Of a DNA stretch of 64,000 nucleotides, positions 30,201 through 40,544 are shown piece by piece. Both the position numbers and the translations under genes were made by a program. Positions within the stretch are counted from its first letter, which is position 1, and each line of letters opens with the position of its first letter. A model generated the notes under the pieces. The model was given only the letters and a program-made list of their open reading frames with translations, did no database searches and had not been told where the DNA came from. Source of the DNA: Sycon ciliatum (lineage: Eukaryota; Porifera; Calcarea; Leucosolenida; Sycettidae); contig NC_088646.1 of NCBI RefSeq assembly GCF_964019385.1, forward strand, positions 41,608,563 to 41,672,562. Reading direction: 5' to 3'.

Positions 30201-33200
30201 AGAACACCACAGCCCAAAATTAAGAATTGCGGTGTAGGTTTGTGCTGTTGTCAAACACCGGGATTGTTATGTTGCACATGTATCTGAGCTTTACCACTAC
30301 ATACACGTCTGTCTTTACACAATTACCAATCTGCAGACAGCATGCTGTTTCGTCCTTTAGTTACTAATGGACTCATCAATGCAGCACAGAGAAAATGAGG
30401 CAGGTGAATGTCCTAGGCTAGAGAGCATCAAATACAGGTATAGAATCATGCCTTGCAGATCTCGTTACGGCCCCTTCGATGCATGTCTGAACATTAGATG
30501 GCTGTGTAGCTTCAGTTATCTCAGAATATGTACTATTTATCCAGCAGCAACAACGTTGGTCACACAACTATTCACTATAATGAGTATGCGTTGGAACACT
30601 TTACCCCGAGACATACTATAGCAGTGTATGCCATGCATGGGTTTACCTCACACACTGAATTTCATAATTTGACATCCAAATCACAGAAGAGTGGTGTTCC
30701 AAACTTTACGTAATTGCACTCCATGTCCTGCGAGCTACAGTAGAATACTTCAAAAGAAAATTTCTTATAGCACGTTCTTAGAAACAAATCGTATAGGTTC
30801 GAGGCTGTCAACCCAGAAATTTGTGATTTCACAGCCATAGATGTTACCAGTCAGGTCACTGTATACAGTAGGTATGCAGAAGAAAATACTAGTAACTCTT
30901 TGTGGAAGAGCTGTGCCAAAATGTGTACAGTACAGTAAATTAATAAAAAATGAGAAAATCAGTGACAAGGCTGTGCATGATGTAGATCTACTCGTACCAG
31001 TAAGTACAGTGCACCAGTGAAATTGTTGGTGTAGTACCGGTATACTACTATAATTATGGCATGGCCCATGCCACTACAATCTATTTGCAGTGGGCCGCAG
31101 TAGGCCAGTGCAACAGAAAGCATTTCAGAAGCTGTGTGCAATGTTAACATCTATGACATACAAGTAAACTGCCATATAGCACAATCGATTACTCTCAGCC
31201 CACATAAGTACAATGTAGGCCAATCAGTAGTATAGATACATAGAGCACACTCTACATCATACATAGTCGGCACCAAATCTATGTTGTCGATGTACTTTGC
31301 AATGATGACATGATGGCAAGCGTGCTTGATTCATCATAATATTGCCTTGTACTTGGTTGGAAGTTAGTTGTAAGTTCAGTGGTCGAGGTAAGCAGAGCTG
31401 CTCCAGCTTTCAGAATCCTGCATGAAAAAGGCAGAAAGCAAATGTAGGTATAATAGTAGCAAGCTGATGTAAAGAGCCTGTCTTTCAATGCAATAATTCT
31501 ATCCACTGCATGGACAGACCTGGTGCTTCATTCACCTCTGTTTCTTGCTTTCTCAGAAAACCTACTTCCTCCTTCAGCCATCTAGCTCATGATATACATT
31601 CATTTTTCTTTATGCCTTTTCAGCCGTGGTCGACTTTCGCCCCTCCTGTTTGATTGGCAATTGCAGTCAACCTGGGGAATACTGACCCTCGATTGTGAAT
31701 GAGAAAAGTGTCGCTATTCGCATTGTTGTTACTCGTGACGTTGGAAGTATGCAATCAAATGTTCACTAGATCTGAAGATTGTGTCGTTATTTGCGAGTTG
31801 TTTTGTAAACCCGAGGTAGATTATTCACAAGGTTGATTGTACATGCTATGGGATGTACAATAACTAACCAAACAATAATGGTGTAACAATGATTTGAGTC
31901 CATATCCAATTGGATGAACCTAGAGTGCATGATCCATTCCAGAAAGGCGACTTCAGTGAGTCTTGAATTGTCAGCAGCATCATACTTCCATCGAGCTTTT
32001 TTTCTTTTTCGAAACGACCCTCTCTTTTCAATTCGAACGAAGGTCAACATACGATTATGGCAGGCATGCACGCACTGATCTTCACTGTATACATGTGCAT
32101 GTATACTGTACTGTAGTCTGTGCAGTCAACTAGTCGTGTTCCACTTGGCTTATGGTAAGTATCACTACAAGTGCATAGTAGCCCCCCCCCCCCACCCCGG
32201 GGAGTGCGCGTGAACGGCAACTGTGAACTGGTAAAAGAATTATTCGACACCTTCGTTCGTTTCGATGGAGAAGGTTCATCTGGCAAATTGAGGCCTTCGT
32301 TTCACTCCTAGCCCCAGGAGCGAAATTTTCACTCCTTGGCTGCCTGTTTGAGCCGTCCTTGTGGAAGGGTTGATTTATGCATGCCCGCATATACATGTAG
32401 ACCTTATTCAATAAACGTCACAATCACGTGAACCAGGGTCCCGGGAACCAGGGAGCGGCAAGAGACCTGCACTCAGTGCACAGTGGACTCGGCGTGGGAA
32501 CATAGGAGTAGAAAAATACCGGTATTTTACTACTCCCTTGTACGAACTGGGCCTTTCTTGCCACTCGTTTCACGTACGCGTGCCCCAGCTTACAACAAAT
32601 CCCTGGAGGTGAGTCCAAAAATCACGTTATCGAATAAGGTCTATAGAAACACAGATCACGTAGAACTACCCCATCCGGGGTCACAACTCACAACGTTTTG
32701 GGTACTTAGGTCTCATGTCGTCTCCCCAGGTGCTATGAATCCCTGATGCACATGTATCTACATATACAATGTAACCGTAACTCTACCAATATTGCGGACG
32801 ATGACCCTCCCCCCCCCCCCCCCCCCGGCAAACAGAAAGTCGCTATGTCCTGGCCGAGTTTATCTTTTAATTAAATGGTTTTCTCGGTTGGGATTTCATA
32901 CCTGACAACCATCCCGATTTGGCCGGGACCGTCCCGATATCGAGGGCGGTAATAGGCACCCAAAAGTGCACTAGTTCCATGCCTCACCGCGAGCTTCTTT
33001 TGTATACATTTTCATGCCTAGGTATGTCATTAGATCTCAGGTTTGCAAAGGTTGGCAGGTATGGGATTTGTAGAGTGACCAGTTTTGACTATTGCCACCT
33101 GCTGTGCAGAAGTGTCATTCCTACATCCTGGCTGCAAACGTACCCCCCCCCCCCCCCACACACACACCACCACCAACAATGTTCGATCCTATTTACAGGA

Positions 33201-33228
33201 CCTCACTCTATATGAAAGTGTAGCAGAG
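27235..33228. other. Interior of the large TIR segment, no recognised gene
   Basis: Mostly AT-rich sequence with short frames only. A possible exon follows an acceptor-like TTTTACAG at about 28889 (GLPSVDEYHSEALSRAKVFE and onward, to 29108), unrecognised. A 53-bp unit is tandemly repeated twice at 29830-29926 (AAGTATAAATCTATGGTTGA). Poly(C) runs lie at 32182-32193, 32809-32826 and 33143-33157. A palindrome lies at 32505-32536. Confidence 0.5.
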
Positions 33229-33953
33229 GCACTGCCAAAGTATAAAAAACAGCAATTGAAATGCAAGCTGCATTGTGCATGCATGGAGGGCATGGGGAAG
33301 AGACTGAGAGGGTGAAAGTGAAGGAAATTTGTTCCGAAATCAAGAGAATCCTAGGAACCCTTGCTGCATTCTTCAGTTCGATAACGTCAGTGGGTGAATC
33401 TCAGATGTGTTGTGTGCCCAGACATACAAGTACAGCACTAACCTGAGCATGAGAGCTGCTTGTCATCATCGTGGTCAGGAAAACGAAAGGACGAACGAGG
33501 AAGATTGCTGACCATGCATGACGAACAACTGCATATCTAGACGACAGACGGCTTGCCAGAATCAGTCTGGTGTATCTTCAGGAATCTTCTTTCCTAATCG
33601 CATTCAGCAGTCAGCTTCGAGGTCAAGAACGCGATGATATTTTCAGAAGGAATAATTTTCAAAAATTTTAAATTTTGGAGAAGAAGCTTCCTTTCTAAAA
33701 AAAAGCGTTCCTTGCTTTCACGCAAGGAGGTGCCTTGCCGGACATGTCGTCGACAGCACAGTGTCGGCAGATCCACGTTTGTAGGCTGCAGACCCGGCAG
33801 ACGTTTTGATCATCCCGGCCTGGTGGTGAGATTTTGGACCCGGGAGTACTAAAAAGCTGCTCGCATCCCAGGGTGCTCAGTTTCGCTCTACCCGCGCGAG
33901 TAGGGGTCCAGGTAACGGGCTCTCTTTCGCGGCCTGCCGAGCATAATATACCT
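33229..33953 (-). repeat. Long inverted arm, right
   Basis: Inverted partner of 26509-27234. On the + strand it carries the same small frame (33261-33446). Just upstream an acceptor-like CTATTTACAG is followed by DLTLYESVAEALPKYKKQQL, weakly reminiscent of a BESS-type helix; this is a guess. Confidence 0.9.
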
Positions 33954-34143
33954 CCATACGCACAGCGCATACTATATTCGTGGCACTCAAGATCGCGGCC
34001 CCTTTGGCGCTTCATTTTGCTTGACATCTGCAAAATATCTCCGAATTCTTCGAGACCCGTTCTTGAAGAATCCCAGTTTCTTCGACTTCTCTTTTCTTCT
34101 TCTCCTAGAAGCTAGAGAATTTAAGAACGCACCCTTAATTTCT

Positions 34144-34186
34144 GCCATGTGAACACAATAATAGAAAAGCTGACAGGATCGCTTTA
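34144..34186 (+). repeat. 42-bp repeat flanking the large TIR segment (right)
   Basis: Direct partner of 26239-26280. Confidence 0.85.
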
Positions 34187-34191
34187 AGGTG

Positions 34192-34571
34192 GCTGGGGCG
34201 GTACAACTTTTTTGGGAAAATTTTGACTGCATTTTTGAGTTTATCGGCAAGGCAGAGATGAAATTTGAAAATGTTTTCTGGTGAATCTCTGGAGAAGAGC
34301 CTTCTCTAGCCTCCTATAGTTTTAGTTTTACTTTTGGACAAAATTTGAAAAGGTTTTATGAAAGGTCCGTGAAAAAATAACACGAACCTTTCATAAAACT
34401 TTTTCAAATTTTGTCCAAAAGTAAAAATAAAACTATAGGAGGCTAGAGAAGGCTCTTCTCCAGAGATTCACCAGAAAACATTTTCAAATTTCATCACCAC
34501 CTTGCCGATAAACTCAAAAATGCAGTCAAAATGTGATCAAAATGACCCCTAAAAGGTTGTACCGCCCCAGC
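34192..34571. repeat. Fold-back element with about 175-bp arms
   Basis: Tips GCTGGGGCGGTACAAC face each other; almost the entire 380 bp is an inverted repeat with a very short centre near 34374-34386. Confidence 0.92.
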
Positions 34572-34677
34572 AAGCATGCAAGATAAACTGCAACAAGGCG
34601 GTACGGGGAAGAGGTAGAGGCGGTACGGGGAAAGGACTAGTACAGTGCCAGGCAGAGACAGGCGGTTTGGCAAGCGT

Positions 34678-34771
34678 GCACCGTACATCGAACAGTTGGC
34701 TCGATGAAATCAAAATCCGCCATATATGGCGGATTTTCATTTCATCGAGCCAACTGTTCGATGTACGGTGC
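34678..34771. repeat. 94-bp near-perfect palindrome
   Basis: 33-bp arms GCACCGTACATCGAACAGTT and onward are exact inverted copies; the centre TCCGCCATATATGGCGGA is itself palindromic. Confidence 0.95.
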
Positions 34772-35226
34772 AAGCTTGCTGTCTGAACTCGGACACTCAA
34801 TGTGTATACGTAACCGTTGTACACAATGAGAACGCCAAAAAGGGACAAAATAAACAAAAGTCGACAGCAGTTTGTCGCACTGGTACTTCCTCCAAGGCGG
34901 TATGGCGGAGAAATGCATATCACGTATGGAAAAGGCGAAGTCCCCGGTACGCGGTGGCCATCGGACCAACGATAAGGCCACCCTTTCTTTTTTCGTTGTT
35001 TAACGTCCGCGCCCGCGTACCTTTTTGCCTCCGACCGGAAAAAAAAACAAGAAAGTAGTAGTACCAATAATATGCGAAGTTGTAAATACATGATTGTGTA
35101 GTTTCACAGTGTGCCGATCATGACCTTAAACTTATAGTCTTGCCTCCCGGGCGGGCATGCCTTTGTCTTGTGTTCTTTTTCTTTTTTTGTTGGCTTTTTT
35201 AAAAATATCGTACGGTGTGTGCCTAA
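34772..35226. other. Gene-free stretch
   Basis: Short frames on both strands have no recognisable domain. Nothing else is seen. Confidence 0.4.
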
Positions 35227-35518
35227 GGGTGTCATCGGCGAATCTGGATTGAGTGCGAGCAGGCGGTGTGTGGTCCGAGCAACGCTGGCCCAATCGAACA
35301 AAACAAGGGTGTAGTACGCAAAAATGTACGCATATCGTACAAAGATTCTGCGAAAGCTGTCCAAAAACGGCAAAGTCCATTTCCACTCCAGCCACTCCGG
35401 GTGTGGGGGCCGGTGTGGTCGGATTCCACTCCACTAAGTACACCTACTCCGGATTCGACCAAACGATCACGCTCACTCTGAGCACACTTGCTCGGGATTC
35501 GCCCAATCGATCATGCCC
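35227..35518. mobile_element. MITE related to 52909-53284
   Basis: The right tip, read inward, is GGGCATGATCGATTGGGCGA, very like the right tip of the element at 52909-53284 (GGGCATGTTCGATTGTACGA). The left tip GGGTGTCATCGGCGAATC matches more loosely. Inner CGAATCCGGA and CCACTCC words recur. Confidence 0.5.
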
Positions 35519-35794
35519 CTAGTAAAAATCCAGATGTAATGAATTCATCACATGCTAACTCCATGCTATGTACCTGTTTTGTTGGATTCATCAGGCATGT
35601 GCTCCAATGTACCATCAAAGAGTGTTGTTCTATGCCTGCAAGTGCCGTTAGACCCAGAAATATTGTATATATCACATGCCGCTTTTTTTGTTTTTGTTTA
35701 CTGGTCAAAATGTTTGATTGGGGTTTCCAGTTTTTGGAATGGGCTTTTGTTTTTTTTCCGCCCTCCCGCGTACCTTTTCGCGAAAAAAAGGACG

Positions 35795-36100
35795 TTAACG
35801 CACTCTCCACATACAGGCATGCACCCGGCTCAGAACACATTGTTTTCTGGTTGGCATATCAGGGATATTGGGCGGAGCAGCTGGCGTGCATGAGAAAGAC
35901 AGGTCGGCCTGCTCTGCGCAGGAGCTGTGACCCGGTGCACACATAGTGTGTGTGAGAGAGAGACAGACAGGTCGGCCTGCTCTGCGCAGGAGCTGTGACC
36001 TGGAGCACACAGAGTGTGAACGAGAGACGGTCGGCCTGCCGTGGGCAGGAGCTGCGACCGGTAGTGATTGAAATGAGCCAGCTGCGGAGATAGACTGCCC
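35795..36100 (-). repeat. Repeat B2 of the PAT-like element
   Basis: 306 bp, matching 36466-36771. It contains internal repeats of CAGGTCGGCCTGCTCTGCGC and the word GCAGGAGCTG. Confidence 0.93.
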
Positions 36101-36213
36101 TCACCCGATATAAGTATATTGACAAGAGTTGTACTGACCCTGTTATTGAGGAAATTATGGTGACAGTGACGGAGAGATAGTGATCCCCAGTCGAATGGGG
36201 TTGGGAGGGAAGG

Positions 36214-36469
36214 GGAAATTGACACTGACGGACAAACCAGTGAACAGTCAAGTCGTCAGAAAGCAAAAGTGACAAAGGAGTCTCTCTTTTCTCCTTCTCT
36301 CTCTCTAAAGCAAGATTTGGAATGCATGCGTGGGAGAGTGGCGCGCGCTGCGCATGCGCATGTACAGCAATGACATCATAATCAGATGCATGATCATCAG
36401 ACTAAGTATGAGTGGTAGATGTTCCACGTTCGTTAACAGGGCTTAGCGCACACGCTAAACCACCATTAA
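36214..36469 (-). repeat. Repeat A2 of the PAT-like element
   Basis: 256 bp, matching 40523-40778 with about two differences. Confidence 0.93.
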
Positions 36470-36771
36470 CGCACTCTCCACATACAGGCATGCACCCGGC
36501 TCAGAACACATTGTTTTCTGGTTGGCATATCAGGGATATTGGGCGGAGCAGCTGGCGTGCATGAGAAAGACAGGTCGGCCTGCTCTGCGCAGGAGCTGTG
36601 ACCCGGTGCACACATAGTGTGTGTGAGAGAGAGACAGACAGGTCGGCCTGCTCTGCGCAGGAGCTGTGACCTGGAGCACACAGAGTGTGAACGAGAGACG
36701 GTCGGCCTGCCGTGGGCAGGAGCTGCGACCGGTAGTGATTGAAATGAGCCAGCTGCGGAGATAGACTGCCC
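36466..36771 (-). repeat. Repeat B1 of the PAT-like element
   Basis: 306-bp partner of 35795-36100, joined to A2 at a shared TTAA. Confidence 0.93.
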
Positions 36772-36899
36772 GTTCCCAATATCCCCAATATGGCATGAGA
36801 GTAATAATGAAATACGACTGGTGTATTGTGCTGTACTGACAGCAGCAATGTAAAGCTAAAGCTAAGCAGTTCAGGCATGATGTGGTCACTAACCCGCAG

Positions 36900-37832
36900 C
36901 TACCATTGATGATTTTGAACTGCAGCTAATTGACGTGACACTCGCAGGGTGTCAGCTGTAGCAGCCCGGATGTAGCGGTGGACCGCATCACTGCGCCATC
37001 TACCCATGATACGGATGATGTGTTCGGGGACACCTGCCATGGCCGCTGATGTTGCGGCGCCAATCCGGAAAGAGTGACTGGCATATGCACTCGGGTCCGT
37101 GACCCCACAGAGTGGCAGCAGGTTGCGCAGTTCAGAGGACACTGCATTTCTTGTAAGCGGCTGGCCATTAGCATAAGTGAACAGATGGTCGCCGCCGGGG
37201 CGAAACGCCAGGTAGTTTGCCATGGCCTGCACTGGGCAGATCAGTGCGTCCGTGCTGGCTCCAACCAATACTGTGTGGCCCGTGCTGTCGGGGTCCGTCT
37301 TAGATGAGCGCACGTTTACCGATAACGACCGCTGGTCAGTACTGATCGTCACATCACATCGCCTCAGGCCAGCAGTCAGTTCTCCACAACGGAAGAACCC
37401 ATGAAACGCCAAGGAAAAAGCTGCCCTTAGCATGGCCTTGTCGTGAGGGTGCCGCATGCGTGGAACGGCAACATGCCGGCAGATCTCCCTGAGAAGTGGA
37501 GTGGTTATCGGCAGACGATGACGCTGTGTCGATGACGACCTGTCGATGCCCCGCAGGACCCTAGCGAGGAGAGTTGTTGGGCCCGACGGGTAAGCAAAGC
37601 CAAGTTCCACATGAAGGTTGCGGATTGCCGACATGTAGACACGGACAGATCGAGGCTGAAGAGTCCTGAACAACTCGGCAGCAAAATAGCACAAAGTAAA
37701 GTCGTCGCCCGGCAATGGGTTGCAGGCATGCACTTGGCAGAACTGGAAGTAGCGGGTCTCGGCGGTAGAATACGTCCGGCGGGAGGATGGTGCTATTGCC
37801 AGTGCTGCTAGCTGTAGCACGGAGTCTGTCAA
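36900..37832 (-). CDS. Tyrosine recombinase of the PAT-like element
   Basis: 310 residues. The N-terminal half (about 15-100) is the helical core-binding type. The catalytic half shows Arg148 (FRCGEL), a SSKTD box near 176-180, HSFR (His253, Arg256), Trp279 in GRWRSD and the nucleophile Tyr287 in HRYIRA, the R..K..HxxR..W..Y pattern of DIRS-group recombinases. It would join the circular DNA copy into the target instead of an integrase. The frame overlaps the end of the RT frame by four bases. No methyltransferase or hydrolase domain is visible, which fits PAT-like better than DIRS1- or Ngaro-like. Confidence 0.92.
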   Translation of the reverse strand: MTDSVLQLAALAIAPSSRRTYSTAETRYFQFCQVHACNPLPGDDFTLCYFAAELFRTLQPRSVRVYMSAIRNLHVELGFAYPSGPTTLLARVLRGIDRSSSTQRHRLPITTPLLREICRHVAVPRMRHPHDKAMLRAAFSLAFHGFFRCGELTAGLRRCDVTISTDQRSLSVNVRSSKTDPDSTGHTVLVGASTDALICPVQAMANYLAFRPGGDHLFTYANGQPLTRNAVSSELRNLLPLCGVTDPSAYASHSFRIGAATSAAMAGVPEHIIRIMGRWRSDAVHRYIRAATADTLRVSRQLAAVQNHQW

Positions 37833-39775
37833 CGGAGAGTTGGCAAGACTGGCTGATCTGGCTCGGCTGCTGCTTCCGGGGCCTGGTGCCTGAATACCTG
37901 CAGCAAATTGCGAGACAATGCATCGGCGACAGTGTTAGTGACACCAGGAATGTGGACAGCTGACACCAAGAAGTCATGTTCAATACACAGCAGATACAAT
38001 GCCCGGATAAGTGTCATGACTGGCGGTGAACGGCAGGTACCGGAGCGTATGCAGTCCACCACGGCCTTGTTGTCACACTGAAACTGAATGCGTCGCCTGC
38101 TCCACTCCGAACCCCAGGTCGCGCAGGCAACTATGATAGCATACATTTCTTTGAACTCAATGTTCTCGTTCTCGTTCTGGGCTGTCCACTCTCCTCTCAG
38201 CCACCGGCCGTTGTAGAAGGCACCATAACCGTGAGTGCCGCTGGCATCAGTCTGTAGTTGCATGTCGGGGGCTGGTGTCCACTCATCCACCAGGAAGAAT
38301 GACTTCCCATTCCATATGGTCAGGGCCTCTGCCCACCACAACAGGTCTGCCATTGCCGATGCCGAAATGCGTAGCCATTGGTGCAATGGTGTTGATCGAG
38401 TTGCTCTGTCCAGGTCGTACAGGCGTCTCAGGAATGTGCGACCAGCTGGTACAGCTCTGGACACGAACGAGAGTTTGCCCAATACGGAGGCGAGGTCGCG
38501 TTTCTGAACCCGGCCGGATTGGACGAGGGCCGACACGGTGGTAGATAGCTTAGTCAGCTTTGAGGGTGGAAGGCGGATCTCCAGAGCCATTGTGTCCAGC
38601 TCTAAGCCCAGGAAGGTGAGAACCGTAGAGGGGCCGTCAACCTTCTCAGGTGCAACTGGGACCTGTAAATATGCAAACAGGTCGAGCAGTAGTGACTTCT
38701 GGTGCTGGGCAAGAGGAAGACTGGGAGGCGATACATTCAGGAAGTCATCCAGATAATGAATGAGATGGGGAAGGCGGCATGTGTCCTCCAGAACCCAATG
38801 AAGGGCAGATGCAAACTTGTCAAATATGTACGGAGCTGACCGAAGGCCGAACGGGAGGACTTTTTCGAAATAGTAACGACCATCCCAAGAGATACCCAAC
38901 AAGTGCCAGTCAGAGGGGGCAACAGGGCATAATCGGAAGGCGTTTCGAATGTCCACTTTGGTCAGGTAGCAACCACGGCCGAACTTCATGATATAGGAGA
39001 TAGCCGAATCGACAGTGTCATACTCCAAGCTGAATGACTCCCGGGAAATACCATCATTGACACTGCGGCCAGTGGGGGAGGATAGGTCATGGATGAGGCG
39101 AAATTTGCCATTGGATTTTGGGATCAGGCCCAAACCCGAGGTTTGAAACAGCTGATATGGCGGCTCAGCAAACGGACCAGCTGTTTCCCCAGCATCGCAA
39201 CAAGACTGTAGGTACAGGGTGACAAATTGTTTATTGCAGAGACTAGACGGATGATTGACAGATTGAATGCATGATACCAGAGGAGAGGTGTGACCAATCG
39301 AGAAGCCGTTAAACATGCCAGCACATACATAATCACGAAACAGGGCATCAGGGTGAGCAGCTAGCAGTGCAGTTAGCCGAGGCACGTTGACTGGAGTGAC
39401 GACGTCACTGGGAAGACTGAGAGGCCGCTCGGGTGCAAGTCTTCTTTGGGTGTTTGCCGCGGCATGACAGACAGACATGGGCCCGTATGCAGGACGGGTA
39501 TGTGCAGGCGCCGTTGTTGTAATTCCGGCAGATCTGGCGGCCATCGTGACGAGGAGCTGGGCTGGTGGCTGACTGGCTCCCGCCTGCGTGCTGCGCAAGA
39601 GGGAGCCCTCCACGAAAGGGGCAATGCGGGGCTGGAGATGGGTGCACGAGAGAACAACGCGAGCAGATAGGGCGCCCGCGGCTCGTGAAGCAGGACTGCC
39701 AGAGGTTAGGGTCCAGTTGCCGCCAGGAATACAGGTGCGGCATGGCAGCAAGACCAGCACGGAAACGACGGTCAT
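37829..39775 (-). CDS. Reverse transcriptase/RNase H of the PAT-like element
   Basis: A 648-residue frame. The RT of DIRS type is clear: FRLIHDLSSP, DIRNAFRL for the first catalytic Asp, LPFGLRSAP, and HYLDDFL for the Asp pair. RNase H follows (LQTDASGTHGYGAFY, ENIEFKEMYAI, CDNKAVVDCI, ADALSRN). The first 150 or so residues before the RT are poorly conserved in type and overlap the end of gag in another frame, so the true start may be internal or translation may be coupled. It copies the element RNA. Confidence 0.92.
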   Translation of the reverse strand: MTVVSVLVLLPCRTCIPGGNWTLTSGSPASRAAGALSARVVLSCTHLQPRIAPFVEGSLLRSTQAGASQPPAQLLVTMAARSAGITTTAPAHTRPAYGPMSVCHAAANTQRRLAPERPLSLPSDVVTPVNVPRLTALLAAHPDALFRDYVCAGMFNGFSIGHTSPLVSCIQSVNHPSSLCNKQFVTLYLQSCCDAGETAGPFAEPPYQLFQTSGLGLIPKSNGKFRLIHDLSSPTGRSVNDGISRESFSLEYDTVDSAISYIMKFGRGCYLTKVDIRNAFRLCPVAPSDWHLLGISWDGRYYFEKVLPFGLRSAPYIFDKFASALHWVLEDTCRLPHLIHYLDDFLNVSPPSLPLAQHQKSLLLDLFAYLQVPVAPEKVDGPSTVLTFLGLELDTMALEIRLPPSKLTKLSTTVSALVQSGRVQKRDLASVLGKLSFVSRAVPAGRTFLRRLYDLDRATRSTPLHQWLRISASAMADLLWWAEALTIWNGKSFFLVDEWTPAPDMQLQTDASGTHGYGAFYNGRWLRGEWTAQNENENIEFKEMYAIIVACATWGSEWSRRRIQFQCDNKAVVDCIRSGTCRSPPVMTLIRALYLLCIEHDFLVSAVHIPGVTNTVADALSRNLLQVFRHQAPEAAAEPDQPVLPTLR

Positions 39776-40544
39776 AGGTCAGCCACGCGTCGGTCAGATT
39801 ATTGTTGTTGGCCTCGATGATGTTGGCTTGGTACGCCAGCAAATCTGGAGCTTGGTCCGGCGACGCATCGACCAGGACTCTGGTGAACAAGGTGAAGGCC
39901 TCTAACCACGTCGCCAAGTCATGGACTCGGCGCTTGGAGGGCTGGGGAGTGGACGAGCTCTGCACCAGCTCAACGGACCTGCCGTTCACCAACGACAACT
40001 GCAGGACATCACTACTGCCGGACATGGCTTCAGGCAACAAGTCCCCAAATTCGACAAACTCACCTCGTGTGATACGTTCCCGTAGCCGTGGAGGGATGAC
40101 GGGGAGTCCTGGAGAGCCGGCTGCGCAAGCCAAGTGCATCGGGGAAGGCTGCCCCAGCGGGAGAGGAGCTGATGCTGGTGCTGGTGCTGGTGCGGCAATG
40201 GGCGAGGTGGTAGGGGCGACGACGTTGGATTCCAAGCGCTCCACGCGCTCCAGGAGGGGCTGGATAACACCAGTCAGGTCGCTCAGGGTGAGAGGAGCTG
40301 GTTGTGACGGCGCAGGAGAAGTCACCTGGTCCGCATTGGCTGAAATGTGCCCATGAGCATGGATCACACGGGACCTCGCTCTCCGATGGACTTGAGAATT
40401 CGCAGAATTCACAGCCCGCTGCGGATACGGGTATAGAGCTGGGGGACCGTCAGCGTCAGTGCCAGCAGCGCTTGCACCCCGTGAGGTGCTCCGTGTTCTT
40501 GGCATGTCCGTTGAAAAATGTAGGAAATTGACACTGACGGACAA
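39405..40544 (-). CDS. Gag-like protein of the PAT-like element
   Basis: 379 residues; the better start is the Met at about residue 14 (MPRTRSTSRG), since the first 13 precede it with no support. A Pro/Ala-rich N-terminal part includes a short heptad-like segment (IQPLLERVERLES). A helical middle has WLEAFTLFTRVLV and AYQANIIEANNNN. A C-terminal cysteine region (CSRCSLVHPSPAPHCPF, then CRNYNNGACTYPSC..HVCLSC..KHPKKTC) is the known DIRS-group Gag zinc region. It would bind and package the element RNA. Confidence 0.85.
   Translation of the reverse strand: MSVSVNFLHFSTDMPRTRSTSRGASAAGTDADGPPALYPYPQRAVNSANSQVHRRARSRVIHAHGHISANADQVTSPAPSQPAPLTLSDLTGVIQPLLERVERLESNVVAPTTSPIAAPAPAPASAPLPLGQPSPMHLACAAGSPGLPVIPPRLRERITRGEFVEFGDLLPEAMSGSSDVLQLSLVNGRSVELVQSSSTPQPSKRRVHDLATWLEAFTLFTRVLVDASPDQAPDLLAYQANIIEANNNNLTDAWLTYDRRFRAGLAAMPHLYSWRQLDPNLWQSCFTSRGRPICSRCSLVHPSPAPHCPFRGGLPLAQHAGGSQSATSPAPRHDGRQICRNYNNGACTYPSCIRAHVCLSCRGKHPKKTCTRAASQSSQ

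Larger units (their letters stand above)
26283..34135. mobile_element. 7.85-kb TIR-bounded segment with long inverted arms
   Basis: The outer tips AGGGTGCGTTCTTAAAT face each other at 26283 and 34135, with TA immediately outside both. Inside each tip are 166-212 bp of unlike sequence, then inverted arms (26509-27234 and 33229-33953) that look about 98-99% identical. The middle (about 6 kb) has no gene I recognise. Tip sequence and size could fit a large Harbinger-like or mariner-like element; a Polinton is unlikely because no polymerase B, capsid or integrase frame is seen. Confidence 0.6.

Noticed and set aside
26283-34135. Polinton/Maverick
   Set aside because: No polymerase B, integrase, ATPase or capsid frame is seen, and the flanking repeat is TA-like, not 6 bp.
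35795-36275. Repeated small frames in the PAT-like element's B repeats
   Set aside because: Non-coding terminal repeats; the frames recur simply because the repeat recurs.
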